Source of the DNA: Streptomyces sp. DSM 15324
Lineage (GTDB): Bacteria; Actinomycetota; Actinomycetes; Streptomycetales; Streptomycetaceae
Reading direction: 5' to 3'
DNA: 64,000 bases
Assembly: GCF_001514285.1 (NCBI RefSeq)
Contig: NZ_KQ949023.1
Span: 945,139-1,009,138, forward strand
Positions 8,440 through 16,781 of the stretch are shown one piece after another; within the stretch, counting starts at the first letter, position 1, and every line of letters begins with the position of its first letter. A program made the translations under genes and the position numbers. A model generated the notes under the pieces. That model was not told the DNA's origin, did not search any database, and saw only the letters and a list, made by a program, of their open reading frames with translations.

Positions 8440-8600
8440 CCGACGCCCGTCGGCGCGACCGCGGTGCTGGACCAGCACCTGCAGTTCACCGGGTGGAGCC
8501 GGGAAGCCGAGGAGCTGTTCTCTTGCGTTCGAAGAAGTCCTCGGCCGGTCCGCCGGCGCCGTCCTGGCCGACACCGAGACGGGTGCCGGCGTTTCAGCCG
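8440..8600 (+). pseudogene. PAS-domain protein fragment (frameshifted)
   Basis: TAVLDQHLQFTGWSREAEEL followed, in a different frame, by FEEVLGRSAGAVLADTE reconstructs a PAS domain of the kind found at the N-terminus of Streptomyces PAS/SpoIIE phosphatases (GWSxxAExLFGYxxxEVLGRxxxxLL). The frame breaks near 8523. No phosphatase or kinase domain follows. It is a short relic. Confidence 0.45.
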
Positions 8601-8750
8601 CTGGTGGCGGTGGTGCGCCATGGCCGTGATCTAAATCCCCCGTACCCTCCCCCAGCAACCGGGCGTGGAAGTGCCGCCAGCTCCAGCCAAGGTGCCAGGA
8701 ACCTTCGCAGACGAGCGATCCCGGGCTCCCTCGTTCGGGACCGTCGCTGC

Positions 8751-9326
8751 TCAGGCCTTACGGCGGCCGCTGCGGCGTGGCGCCGGGGCGGCACCGCCCA
8801 ACAGATCCTGGCGGCGCTCCTCGCCGTTCTCCTCCACCTGCAGCACCACCCGGCGCAGTCCGTCGGCGACGGTCCGGCAGTCCGCGTCGCTGAGCCGCCC
8901 GGTGACGAAGGCTTCCTCCTCGTTGAACGCCGGAAAGTGGCGCTGCATCAGCTCCTCCCCTTCGTCGGTCAGGCTCAGCAGTACCAGTCTTCCGTCAGTG
9001 GGATGGTCTGCTCGCCGCACGAGCCCTCGTCTTTCCAACGTCCGGGCAACCCCCGTGAGCGTGCCCTTGGAAATCCCGGCCTCTTCGGCCACGTGCCGCG
9101 TCTCCGACTCGCCCCAGATCCAGACGACCCAGAGCACCACGAAGGCGGTCCAGGTCAGGTCGACGCCGCGCAGCACGGAGTTCTCCAGGTGCTGCCGCAC
9201 CGCCGAGGCGGCGCGATAGATGTTGGCGACAACGGCCATCTGGTCATGCCGGACGGGGACACCGCCGAGCCTGGCCGCTGCCAGTTTCTCGGCTTCGGCG
9301 ATGGATCGATGGCCGGGCACGAGCAC
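8751..9326 (-). CDS. MarR family transcriptional regulator
   Basis: A protein of about 191 residues with a MarR winged helix: HVAEEAGISKGTLTGVARTL (recognition helix) and the wing RRADHPTDGRLVLLSLTDEG. The domain lies about residues 60-140. The Arg/Ala-rich C-terminus (PAPRRSGRRKA) is unusual. I chose GTG 9326 because upstream the frame enters the GC repeat tract; other nearby starts are possible. No obvious partner gene is adjacent, although MarR proteins often sense phenolic compounds and control a divergent gene. Confidence 0.75.
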   Translation of the reverse strand: MLVPGHRSIAEAEKLAAARLGGVPVRHDQMAVVANIYRAASAVRQHLENSVLRGVDLTWTAFVVLWVVWIWGESETRHVAEEAGISKGTLTGVARTLERRGLVRRADHPTDGRLVLLSLTDEGEELMQRHFPAFNEEEAFVTGRLSDADCRTVADGLRRVVLQVEENGEERRQDLLGGAAPAPRRSGRRKA

Positions 9327-9614
9327 GCTCCGCCTGCGAAGGCATGAGACATGAGAATTGTTCGGATGCAGATCATACGGTGCCTCGTTGCCCTCGGCCT
9401 CATGGGGGCGACCCCTCTGGGCTCGGGCGCTGCGTGCTCGCACCCCACGCGGACAGCTTCCTCTGTCCTCGGACCCGCTGCGGACCTGCCCCGACCTGGC
9501 CCAACGCCATCCCGGTCGAGGACAGGGAGACGCGCCTGCCGCTCGAAGTGATGGAGCGCGCCTCGTGATGAGCGTGCCAGGAGTCGTCGAGCACAAGAGT
9601 GGAGAGCCTCCTCC

Positions 9615-9678
9615 TGGGCGCGGGGCGCGGGGCGCGGGGCGCGGGGCGCGGGGCGTGGGGCGTGGGGCGTGGGGCGTG
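9615..9678 (+). repeat. G-rich tandem repeat (GGGGCGC/GGGGCGT)
   Basis: About nine heptameric units of GGGGCGC that shift to GGGGCGT, flanked by the inverted arms CCTCCTCC (about 9607) and GGAGGAGG (about 9679). It lies between the MarR and XRE genes. Runs of four G at fixed spacing could form G-quadruplexes or simply be a slippage product. The reading frames through it are artefacts. Confidence 0.8.
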
Positions 9679-9723
9679 GAGGAGGAAAAGGCTCCCCCCC
9701 GTTGAAGGGAATACCGGGGACGG

Positions 9724-10593
9724 TCAGATGGAGCTGCCGCTGGTCGTGCGGCTCGGGTCGGCCGCCCATGAGGCCAGCATGCGCAGGCTGTCGTGGGTCG
9801 GGGTGCCGGACTCGGCGGTCCAGACGATGATCTGCAGGTCGGGGTCGGCGGCCCAGGTGACGGCGTTCCAGTCCAGGTGCAGGTCCCCGACGACAGGGTG
9901 GCGCAGGTGTTTGGTGCCGGTGTCGCAGACGGCGACGTGGTGCGCGCCCCACCACTCGCGGAACTGCTCGTCCCGGGCGGAGAGTTCCTCCACCATGGCA
10001 ACGAGTTGCGGGTCCCCGGGGTTGTTCGTGTTGTGCATCCGCATCAGGGCGATGGCTTGCCGGGTGACACCCTCCCAGTCCGCGTACAGCTGACGCATCG
10101 CGGGGTCGGTGATGAGCAGCCTGATGTGGTAGCGCTGCTTCTCGGGGATCTTGGCGAAGTCGGTGATCAGGGCGGCGCCCATGGCGTTCCAGGCGACGAT
10201 CTCGGTGCGCGGTCCGATCACGAAGGCGGGGGTGTGCGCCATGTCGTCGATCATGCGCCGCAGCTGCGGCTGCGCCTTGGGGCGAGGCTTCCTGCGGGGC
10301 GGGCGGAACTCCTCCCTGGCCGCGAGCTCGTACAGGTAGGCCCGCTGGTCGTCGTCCAGGTGCAGGACGCGGGCCAGGGACTCCAGCACGGACGGCGAGG
10401 GCTGGATACGGCCCTGCTCGAGGCGGGCGTAGTAGTCGGTGCTGATGGCCGCCAGTACGGCGACCTCCTCACGGCGCAGACCCGCGACGCGCCGCCGGCC
10501 GCCGCCGGGCAGGCCGACGGCGGCCGGGTCGAGCTCGGCGCGGCGCGCCTTGAGGAATTCCCCCAGATCGTGGCGGTGAGGATCGCGGTTCAT
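9724..10593 (-). CDS. XRE family regulator with MmyB-like ligand domain
   Basis: A 289-residue protein. The N-terminal helix-turn-helix (LGEFLKARRAELDPAAVGLP, then RRVAGLRREEVAVLAAISTD, then YYARLEQGR) is the typical MmyB-type DNA-binding region with the RVxGLRREEVAxLAGxS consensus. The C-terminal half (FVIGPRTEIVAWNAMGAALI to DLQIIVWTAESGTPTHDSLR) is the MmyB ligand-binding domain, proposed to bind fatty-acid-like molecules. Such regulators usually control an adjacent oxidoreductase; here the WrbA-like gene lies upstream on the same strand, about 200 bp away. Confidence 0.85.
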   Translation of the reverse strand: MNRDPHRHDLGEFLKARRAELDPAAVGLPGGGRRRVAGLRREEVAVLAAISTDYYARLEQGRIQPSPSVLESLARVLHLDDDQRAYLYELAAREEFRPPRRKPRPKAQPQLRRMIDDMAHTPAFVIGPRTEIVAWNAMGAALITDFAKIPEKQRYHIRLLITDPAMRQLYADWEGVTRQAIALMRMHNTNNPGDPQLVAMVEELSARDEQFREWWGAHHVAVCDTGTKHLRHPVVGDLHLDWNAVTWAADPDLQIIVWTAESGTPTHDSLRMLASWAADPSRTTSGSSI

Positions 10594-10797
10594 GCCATCA
10601 CCCTGACATCGGAGAGCGGTGTTGTCAGGGGGAGAGATCTGTCCCTGGAAGCCTCACCTTCAAGATGATTCAAGATGAATTGCGACGGTGTAGTCCTCGA
10701 TGCGGGTGACGTGGTCACCGGCTCGGTCCAGCGCACGACGTACAGGCCGTCACGGAGCTGGGTGGTTCTGGGTTCGGACACCCCATGTCGTTTGAAG

Positions 10798-11397
10798 TCA
10801 GGCGGCGAGGGCGGCGCGGCCGGCGCGGAAGAACGCGGTCTGCTGCGCGACGCGGGCGCCGAGGCCCTCGGCGGTGGCGATGTCCGCCTTGTGGACCGCT
10901 TCCGGACCGGCATCGACCGGGGTCTGGGCGCCCGCTCCGACGAAGTAGCCCAGCCGGTTGACGTCGTCCTCGCTGCCTTCGGTGGAGGCCCAGCCCGGCT
11001 GCACGCCGAGGCTGACCCAGTGCATGCCGTGCTGGGCGGCCAGGGTGAAGAAATAGCCCAGGGTCGAGGACTTGTCGCCGTTCTTCGCACTGGAGTTGGT
11101 GAACCCGGCGGCGATCTTGTCGGCCCAGGTCTGGGTGTACCAGCGCTTGCTGCTGGCCTCGGCGAAGGCGTGGAAGGCGGCGGAGGCGGTGCCCATGTAG
11201 GTGGGGGCACCAAAGATGATCGCGTCGGCGGCGTCCAGCCGCACCCACTGCTCATCCGTGATCGTGTCCACAGGAATGGAGATCACCTCGGCGCCGGCCT
11301 GCGCAGCACCACGCGCCACGGCCTCGGCCATCACGGCAGTGTGGCCGTAGCCGGAATGGAAAGCGACGGCGACAGCGGGACGGGAGAGAGCGGACAT
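10798..11397 (-). CDS. WrbA-like flavodoxin family protein (NAD(P)H:quinone oxidoreductase)
   Basis: A 199-residue flavoprotein. The FMN phosphate loop is in VAFHSGYGHTAVMAEAVARG (residues 10-29) and the isoalloxazine-side loop in IIFGAPTYMGTASAAFHAF. The GYFFTLAAQHGMHWVSLG block also fits WrbA/flavodoxin_2 proteins, which reduce quinones by two electrons. The ATG at 11397 follows GAGGAG. Its position next to an MmyB-type regulator is a common actinobacterial pairing. Start is well supported; the longer frame to 11520 lacks similarity. Confidence 0.83.
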   Translation of the reverse strand: MSALSRPAVAVAFHSGYGHTAVMAEAVARGAAQAGAEVISIPVDTITDEQWVRLDAADAIIFGAPTYMGTASAAFHAFAEASSKRWYTQTWADKIAAGFTNSSAKNGDKSSTLGYFFTLAAQHGMHWVSLGVQPGWASTEGSEDDVNRLGYFVGAGAQTPVDAGPEAVHKADIATAEGLGARVAQQTAFFRAGRAALAA

Positions 11398-11810
11398 AGG
11401 ATTTTTCTCCTCGAAAAGCATTGCGTGAACCGGGCTCAGGAAGCGTGGCACGGAATTCGAATGCGAAGGTAGGAAGGATTGGTCCCTGGCTGCGCTGCCC
11501 CCGCTTTCGTTCCGGGCCACCTGTTGGTTTTACGAATTCATGGCGCAGGTTTCCGGTCAGGAGGAGGGGAAGCGCAACCCCGCAACCCTTGACATCCACA
11601 GGGGCATCGCGCTCGACCTGCCATATGCGCTCGCGCAGGCGCCTTCGGCCCGCACCTGGGCCTGATCCTGTTTGGCGGACATCGAAGATCAGTGGCTGCC
11701 GCTCCAGAAGGATGATGTCCGTCAAAGGGGATCAAGCCCAGCGCAGTGGACAACCCGCTCGACCCGAGCGTCACATCATGTGACACCGAACCGCACTCGC
11801 TGTATGGCTC
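11398..11810. other. Intergenic, no gene supported
   Basis: This 413-bp stretch lies between the WrbA-like gene and the AraC gene, both on the minus strand. Frames on either strand show no family similarity and no good start context. It presumably contains the WrbA promoter. Confidence 0.5.
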
Positions 11811-12575
11811 CTACTCGCCCCCGTAGGTACCGGGCGTCTGCCCGGTCACGCGCTGAAAGGCGGCGATGAAGGCGCTGGGCTTTCGGTATCCCACAGCCCG
11901 CGCGGTGGCCTTGACCGATGCGCCGGTCGCCAGATGGCCTACTGCGGCGCGGACACGGACCCGAGTCCTCCACTGCGAGAAGGTCAGCCCTGTCTCGGCG
12001 AGGAAGAGCCGTGACAGAGTACGCACCCCGCTGTGCACCTCCGCCGCCCACATCGCCAGTTCTCGCTGGTCTCCGGGCGAGTCTATGAGTCGCTCGGTGA
12101 TCGTACGCAAGCGCGGTTCGGCGGGCATGGGCACCTGGATCGAGTGGGTCGGCAGCGGCCGGAGGACCTTGAAGAGGAGAGCTTCGGCATGCCGGCGGCT
12201 CGCCGCGTCCGGCTCGGCGCGCAGGTATCGGATGAGCTCACGCAGCAGCGGCCCGACGGCGACGCCGGTGGGCTGCGCCCAGTCGATGGGGCAGCGTGTG
12301 GCCATGAACCGGATGACGCACAGTTCACCGGCGTGCCGTGTCGTCCCCGTGTGCTCGACGCGGCCGGGAATCCACAGGCCGTGTCCCGGAGGCACCAGCC
12401 AGTCGTGCGAGACCGTGCGCAGGGTGACGGCAGTGGTCGACGCCCACAGCAGCATCGGCTCCGCATGGGTATGGGGTGCCACCGGGAGGGGCGGATGCGC
12501 ATGCTGGTGATCGATGCTCAGGATCGGCGAGGCGGTTCCCTCGCCCGGAGCTGTCACCTGAGCCAAGACGCTCAC
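11811..12575 (-). CDS. AraC family transcriptional regulator
   Basis: A regulator of about 254 residues. The N-terminal half is a cupin ligand-binding region (HQHAHPPLPVAPHTHAEPML, then VPPGHGLWIPGRVEHTG), and the C-terminal half has two helix-turn-helix motifs (WAAEVHSGVRTLSRLFLAET and ARAVGYRKPSAFIAAFQRVT, closing GQTPGTYGG). The exact start is uncertain: GTG 12575 is used here, and the frame opens as far as 12644 through a TCCGA repeat. It is divergent from the siderophore-interacting protein gene, which it may control. Confidence 0.8.
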   Translation of the reverse strand: MSVLAQVTAPGEGTASPILSIDHQHAHPPLPVAPHTHAEPMLLWASTTAVTLRTVSHDWLVPPGHGLWIPGRVEHTGTTRHAGELCVIRFMATRCPIDWAQPTGVAVGPLLRELIRYLRAEPDAASRRHAEALLFKVLRPLPTHSIQVPMPAEPRLRTITERLIDSPGDQRELAMWAAEVHSGVRTLSRLFLAETGLTFSQWRTRVRVRAAVGHLATGASVKATARAVGYRKPSAFIAAFQRVTGQTPGTYGGE

Positions 12576-12589
12576 CTCTCCATCCGCCG

Positions 12590-12609
12590 ATCCGATCCGA
12601 TCCGATCCG
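12590..12609 (+). repeat. Short TCCGA tandem repeat
   Basis: Four consecutive TCCGA units in the leader of the AraC gene, upstream of or at its 5' end. Slippage here could shift the reading frame if translation starts at 12644, which is one reason to prefer a start downstream of the repeat. Confidence 0.7.
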
Positions 12610-12701
12610 TCCCGGCAGTCCCGTTCGCCCCGTGCTCCGATCACGGTCTGGCCGTTCCGGGGTATCGCATGGCCACCATGCGCACAAGCGCCATTCTACG
12701 G

Positions 12702-12715
12702 TTAGGCATGCCTTA
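12702..12715 (+). promoter_or_regulatory. Possible iron box (DmdR/IdeR type)
   Basis: TTAGGCATGCCTTA is a near-perfect inverted repeat about 70 bp ahead of a siderophore-interacting protein gene. It resembles the DtxR/IdeR/DmdR consensus built on TTAGG...CCTAA, but is shorter than the full 19-bp box. Iron repression of the downstream gene is inferred. Confidence 0.5.
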
Positions 12716-12784
12716 GTTGATGCCCGGGCGTGGTGCGTACCCACCTCGCGTTGCGGCGTCGTCGCATGGGAAGAGGACGTCACC

Positions 12785-13582
12785 ATGAACCGGATCAAGC
12801 CCGTCAGCCGTCGGGTGCTGTCGGTCGAAGTCGTGCGCAAGGAGTGGAGGCCCGGAAACTTCCTGCTGGTGACCGTGGGCGGAGAGGACCTCAAGGACTT
12901 CCGGCCGATCGGAGTCGACCAGCAATTCAGGCTTCTGTTCCGGCGGCCCGGCCAGGACCGGCTCTGGCTGCCCTCCCGGTCCGACGCCACATGGATGGCG
13001 CAGTACATGATGACGGGCAAGGCGGCACGCCCCTACGTCCGTTTCTACACGGTCCGGCACTTCTGGCCCGACCGCAACGAACTGGACATCGAGTTCGTAC
13101 TCCACGAAGGGGACAGTCCGGCCTCCACCTGGGCGCGGGGCGCCCGCCCCGGCGAACCGGTCGGCATCCTCGACGAGGGAGCCACCTACAGCCCGCCCCA
13201 TGACGTGGAATGGCAACTGCTCGTGGGGGACGAGACCGCGGTACCGGCCATCCTGTCCATCCTGGACTCCGACGAGGGCGCGTTGCCCAGCGAAGTGTTC
13301 CTCGAGGTACCCAGCAGCGCGGACGTCCAGAAGCTGAACACGCCACAGCACGTCAGCGTGCACTGGCTTCCGCGCGACGGCCGCCCCGGACTTCCGGGGC
13401 GCTACGCGCTCGACACCGTGATCAAGGCCGACCTGCCGCCAGGGCGCTTCGCCACCTTCGTGGCGGGTGAGAACCACCTGCCCACGACGCTGCGGCGGCA
13501 CCTCGTCCGTGAGCGCGGCGTCGACAAGTCCGACATCGCTTTCGTCGGTTACTGGCGGCACGGCAGGGCGACTCCGGGATGA
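12785..13582 (+). CDS. Siderophore-interacting protein (FAD-dependent ferric reductase)
   Basis: A 265-residue SIP-family flavoprotein of the ferredoxin-reductase superfamily that reduces ferric siderophores in the cytoplasm. The FAD-binding motif RPYVRFYTVR (about residues 81-90) is the RxYTxR signature. The NADPH side includes WQLLVGDETAVPAI and the C-terminal GYWRHGRA is the classical SIP ending. The ATG at 12785 follows GAAGAGGA. No siderophore transporter is next to it, so it would serve systems encoded elsewhere. The upstream TTAGGCATGCCTTA fits iron control. Confidence 0.88.
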   Translation: MNRIKPVSRRVLSVEVVRKEWRPGNFLLVTVGGEDLKDFRPIGVDQQFRLLFRRPGQDRLWLPSRSDATWMAQYMMTGKAARPYVRFYTVRHFWPDRNELDIEFVLHEGDSPASTWARGARPGEPVGILDEGATYSPPHDVEWQLLVGDETAVPAILSILDSDEGALPSEVFLEVPSSADVQKLNTPQHVSVHWLPRDGRPGLPGRYALDTVIKADLPPGRFATFVAGENHLPTTLRRHLVRERGVDKSDIAFVGYWRHGRATPG

Positions 13583-13796
13583 CGGCCGCGGTGTCCGGTC
13601 GAGGCGGCCCGCGTGGACCGCCCTCTCACCCCACTCCGGTGGCAGATCTCGCCCTGCCCCCCATCGTCACCCAGCGACGTGCCCTTCGCGGGTCGGTTCT
13701 GTTCACGGGGCACCTCCATGACCGAGGCGACCTCTGAGCGCCGCCGCCCCGCCCGTTCGCCCGGTGACTCCTCTTCTCCGACCGAAAGGAACAACC

Positions 13797-14954
13797 TTGA
13801 AGTCCCCAGCACCCGCTGACGCCAGGATCAGCATCATCGGCGCCGGACCCGGCGGACTGACCTGCGCTCGCATCCTCCAGCAGCAAGGCATCGCGGTCAC
13901 CGTCTACGACCGCGACCCGAGCCGCGACTTCCGCAACCAGGGCGGCACCCTCGACCTGCACGCCGACCACGCCCAGGTCGCCCTGCGCGAAGCCGGCCTG
14001 CTCGACGAGTTCTTCGCCCTCGCCCGTCCCGAAGGGCAGGAACTGCGCCAGATGGACCCGACCGGCGCGATCACGTTTCACCGAGTCCCGGCGGCCGACG
14101 AACTCTTGAAGCCGGAAATCGACCGCGGCGACCTGCGCAACCTGCTGCTCGACTCCCTGGAAGAGGGAACGGTGCGCTGGGGCCGCTCCCTCGACTCGAT
14201 CGATGGGCCCGCCGACGGGCCGCGGCGATTGCACTTCGCCGACGGCACGAGCATCGAGACCGATCTGGTCATCGGCGCCGACGGCGCCTTCTCCCGGGTA
14301 CGTCCGGCCGTGTCCCCCGCCCTCCCCGAGTACACCGGGATCAGCTTCCTGGAAGCATGGTTCTCCGATGTCGACGACCGGCACCCCGAGATCGCCGAAC
14401 TGGTCGGCTCGGGCAGCGCCCACGCGGCTGATGGCGAGCGCAGCCTGTTCGCCCAGCGCAACAGCGACAATCAGCTCCGCGTCTACATCATCCAACGCCT
14501 TCCCGTCGACTGGATCAGCGCCAGGGGTCTGACCGCCGAGGACACCGAAGGCATCCGCGCCGTACTGCGTGACGAGTACGCGCACTGGTCGCCCCGCATG
14601 CGCCGGATGATCACCGAGAACGACGGCCCCTACATCCACCGCCCGATCTTCGTGCTCCCCGTCTCGCACACCTGGGAGCACAACCCGACGGTGACCCTGC
14701 TCGGCGACGCCGCCCACCTCATGCCCCCGCTCGGCACCGGCGTCAACCTCGCCATGATCGACGCCGGCGAACTCGCCCTCGCCCTCGCGAACGCAGCCAC
14801 TGTCGACGACGCCGTCCGCGTCTACGAGAAGACCATGTTCCCTCGCTCCACCGAGACGGCCCAGGCCATCGAACATGGCACCGAACGCCTGCTCTCCGCC
14901 GATTCCTCCGCGCGGAAACTGAGCGCCATTGTGGCCGACTCACTCGCCAGGTAA
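13797..14954 (+). CDS. FAD-dependent monooxygenase, TetX-like
   Basis: A 385-residue class A flavin monooxygenase. It has the dinucleotide-binding motif IIGAGPGGLTCARIL (about residues 13-27), the middle DLVIGADGAFSRVR motif and the second FAD motif LLGDAAHLMPPLGTGVNLAM. The arrangement and the FRNQGGTLDLHADHAQVAL segment resemble TetX and related tetracycline-hydroxylating enzymes, but many homologues act on other aromatic substrates, so resistance is not proven. I prefer the TTG at 13797, which follows AAAGGA; GTG 13764 is an alternative. It stands alone within the island. Confidence 0.8.
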   Translation: MKSPAPADARISIIGAGPGGLTCARILQQQGIAVTVYDRDPSRDFRNQGGTLDLHADHAQVALREAGLLDEFFALARPEGQELRQMDPTGAITFHRVPAADELLKPEIDRGDLRNLLLDSLEEGTVRWGRSLDSIDGPADGPRRLHFADGTSIETDLVIGADGAFSRVRPAVSPALPEYTGISFLEAWFSDVDDRHPEIAELVGSGSAHAADGERSLFAQRNSDNQLRVYIIQRLPVDWISARGLTAEDTEGIRAVLRDEYAHWSPRMRRMITENDGPYIHRPIFVLPVSHTWEHNPTVTLLGDAAHLMPPLGTGVNLAMIDAGELALALANAATVDDAVRVYEKTMFPRSTETAQAIEHGTERLLSADSSARKLSAIVADSLAR

Positions 14955-14964
14955 AACGCTCAGA

Positions 14965-15215
14965 GGGCGCTATGAGAGGGCGTCTGGTCGCTGGCGTGGA
15001 CGGTGTTGGTCCAGCCGGTGAGTCGCGCCACAGCGCCAGGATCGGGCCGAGCCGGTAACGGCGGCCCTGTCGACGGCGCGGATCGGGTAGCACGTCAAGG
15101 ACGGCGGCAAGGTCCAGCAGGTGGTCGGGGTCGTCGGGGATGGAGCCCGAGTTCGGCCAGGACCGCCGCGGCGAGCCGGTCCAGGGCGGCAGGGTTGGGG
15201 AAACCCGCTGAGCCC
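14965..15215 (-). pseudogene. ISAs1-type transposase N-terminal relic
   Basis: The minus strand encodes DDPDHLLDLAAVLDVLPDPR followed by RRQGRRYRLGPILALW, which matches the DDE_Tnp_1-associated N-terminal domain of ISAs1-type transposases. The preceding residues (PAALDRLAAAVLAELG-like) lie in another frame, so there is a frameshift. After LALW the similarity stops. The catalytic domain is gone. Confidence 0.55.
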
Positions 15216-15337
15216 CAGCATGCTCGCCGACCATGCTGCCGTCACGCCGCGTTCGCCGCTCTGGGCGACCCGGCATCGCGGGCCCACTAGCCTGCGCGTT
15301 TCGCTTGCTGCCGTGTCCGGATCTTGAGCGGAAACAC

Positions 15338-16566
15338 GAAAGTGCCTTCTGAGCTGGGATGATGAGGCTTGTCTAGGGCTTCTGTCACCACAGCAGGAAG
15401 GCACTTTCTGCGTGCACACTACCGGGTCGCGTCCCAAGCTTGTCGTCTCGGCCGACGGCCGCGGAGTGGTCAGCCACGCCGGATCCCGCCTGCTGGCCGA
15501 TCTCGCCGACGCCACTGGCCTGACCGGCTCCTTCGCCAACGCGCTGCACCGGTTGCGGCCGCGCGGCACCGGCCACGATCCCGGCCGGGTGGCGGTCGAC
15601 TTGGCGGTGATGCTCGCCGACGGGGGCGAGGCAATCGCTGACCTGGCCCTCTTGCGCGACCAGCGCGAGGTATTCGGTCCGGTCGCCTCCACCCCCACCG
15701 CCTGGCGTGTCCTGGCCGACATCGACACCACCACACTCGCGGCACTGCGCACGGCCCGCGCCGCTGCCCGGGAAGTCGCCTGGCTGCAGGCCGCCGAGAC
15801 CCGGCACGGGATACCGGTTTCCCGCGCAGGCGGACGCGATCTGCCCGGCCTGGTCCTGGAGCTCGACGCCACCCTCGTCACCTGCCACTCCGAGAAGGAA
15901 CAGGCAGCCGCCACCTACAAACACGGCTTCGGTTTCCATCCGCTGCTGTGCTTCCTGGACAACACCGGTGAGGCTCTGGCCGGCCTGCTGCGGCCGGGCA
16001 ACGCCGGCGCGAACACCGCGAGTGACCACATCGCCGTCCTGGACGCCGCCCTCACCCAGATCCCCGATGCCCATCGCCACGGCACCGACATCCTCATCCG
16101 TACCGACAGCGCAGGCGGCGCCAAAGCGTTCCTGGCCCACCTGCGAAGTCTGCGGGCTCAGGGCATCCAGACCTTCTTCTCCGTCGGACACCCCGTCACC
16201 GAACCGCTCCGGCGCGCGATCCGGGCCCTGCCCGACCGGGTCTGGCACCCGGCCTTGGAACAGGACGGATCCCTGCGCGGCTCAGCCGAGGTCGCCGAGC
16301 TAACCGGTTTGATCGACCTGGCCGGATATCCCGACGGCACCCGCATCACCGTGCGACGCGAGCGCCCGCATCCCGGCGCCCAGCTCTCCCTGTTCGACCA
16401 CGACGAGGGCATGCGCCACCAGGTCTTCCTCACCGACACTCCCATCGCGGGCGGCGGATCCATCCAGCACCTCGAAGTCCGCCACCGCGCGCCCGCCCGC
16501 GTCGAGGACCGTATCCGCTGCGGCAAAGCGCGAAGCGTGACGCACGAGAGCCCTGCCGCCCGATAA
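15338..16566 (+). pseudogene. IS1380 family transposase, 3'-truncated
   Basis: GTG at 15412 starts a frame of 384 residues whose first 370 match IS1380 transposases: LVVSADGRGVVSHAGSRLLA, the DDE-fold first acidic residue in GLVLELDATLVTCHSEKEQA, LCFLDNTGEALAGLLRPGNA and the second in ILIRTDSAGGAKAFLAHLR. The match stops at RVEDRIRCGKA, which is followed by unrelated RSVTHESPAAR, so the last 80-90 residues and the right end are missing. Upstream, GAAAGTGCCTTCT (15338-15350) and AGGAAGGCACTTTC (15395-15408) form a hairpin typical of the IS leader. It is probably inactive. Confidence 0.8.
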
Positions 16567-16598
16567 GGACCGGCAGGGCTCTCGCGTACGTACGACCG

Positions 16599-16781
16599 TC
16601 AGGCCTCCCCGACAAACCCCGCCCAGGCTTCGTGTGTCACACGGATGACCGGCCCGGCCACTGCCTTGGAGTCCCGGATGTGTACAACTCCCGTATCGGC
16701 CGCGACCTCGACGCAGTCGCCGCCCTCGGTGTCGCTGTAGCTGCTCTTGAACCAGGTGAGTTCGGACTCGGTGGCGTTCAT
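16599..16781 (-). CDS. DUF397 protein
   Basis: A 60-residue protein with the DUF397 signature: LTWFKSSYSDTEGGDCVEVA and HIRDSKAVAGPVIRVTHEAW. Its ATG overlaps the stop of the XRE gene by four bases (ATGA), which indicates translational coupling. In Streptomyces XRE/DUF397 pairs are numerous, often developmental (the BldB-associated WhiJ family), and DUF397 proteins are thought to antagonise their XRE partner. Confidence 0.9.
   Translation of the reverse strand: MNATESELTWFKSSYSDTEGGDCVEVAADTGVVHIRDSKAVAGPVIRVTHEAWAGFVGEA

Noticed and set aside
9599..10093. Repetitive ORFs (GARGAGRGAWGVGRG) across the G-rich tract
   Set aside because: They are translations of the heptamer repeat and have no start context or homology. 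The tract also lacks spacers, so it is not CRISPR.
14975..15330. Plus-strand ORFs across the ISAs1 relic
   Set aside because: They are antisense to a recognisable transposase fragment.
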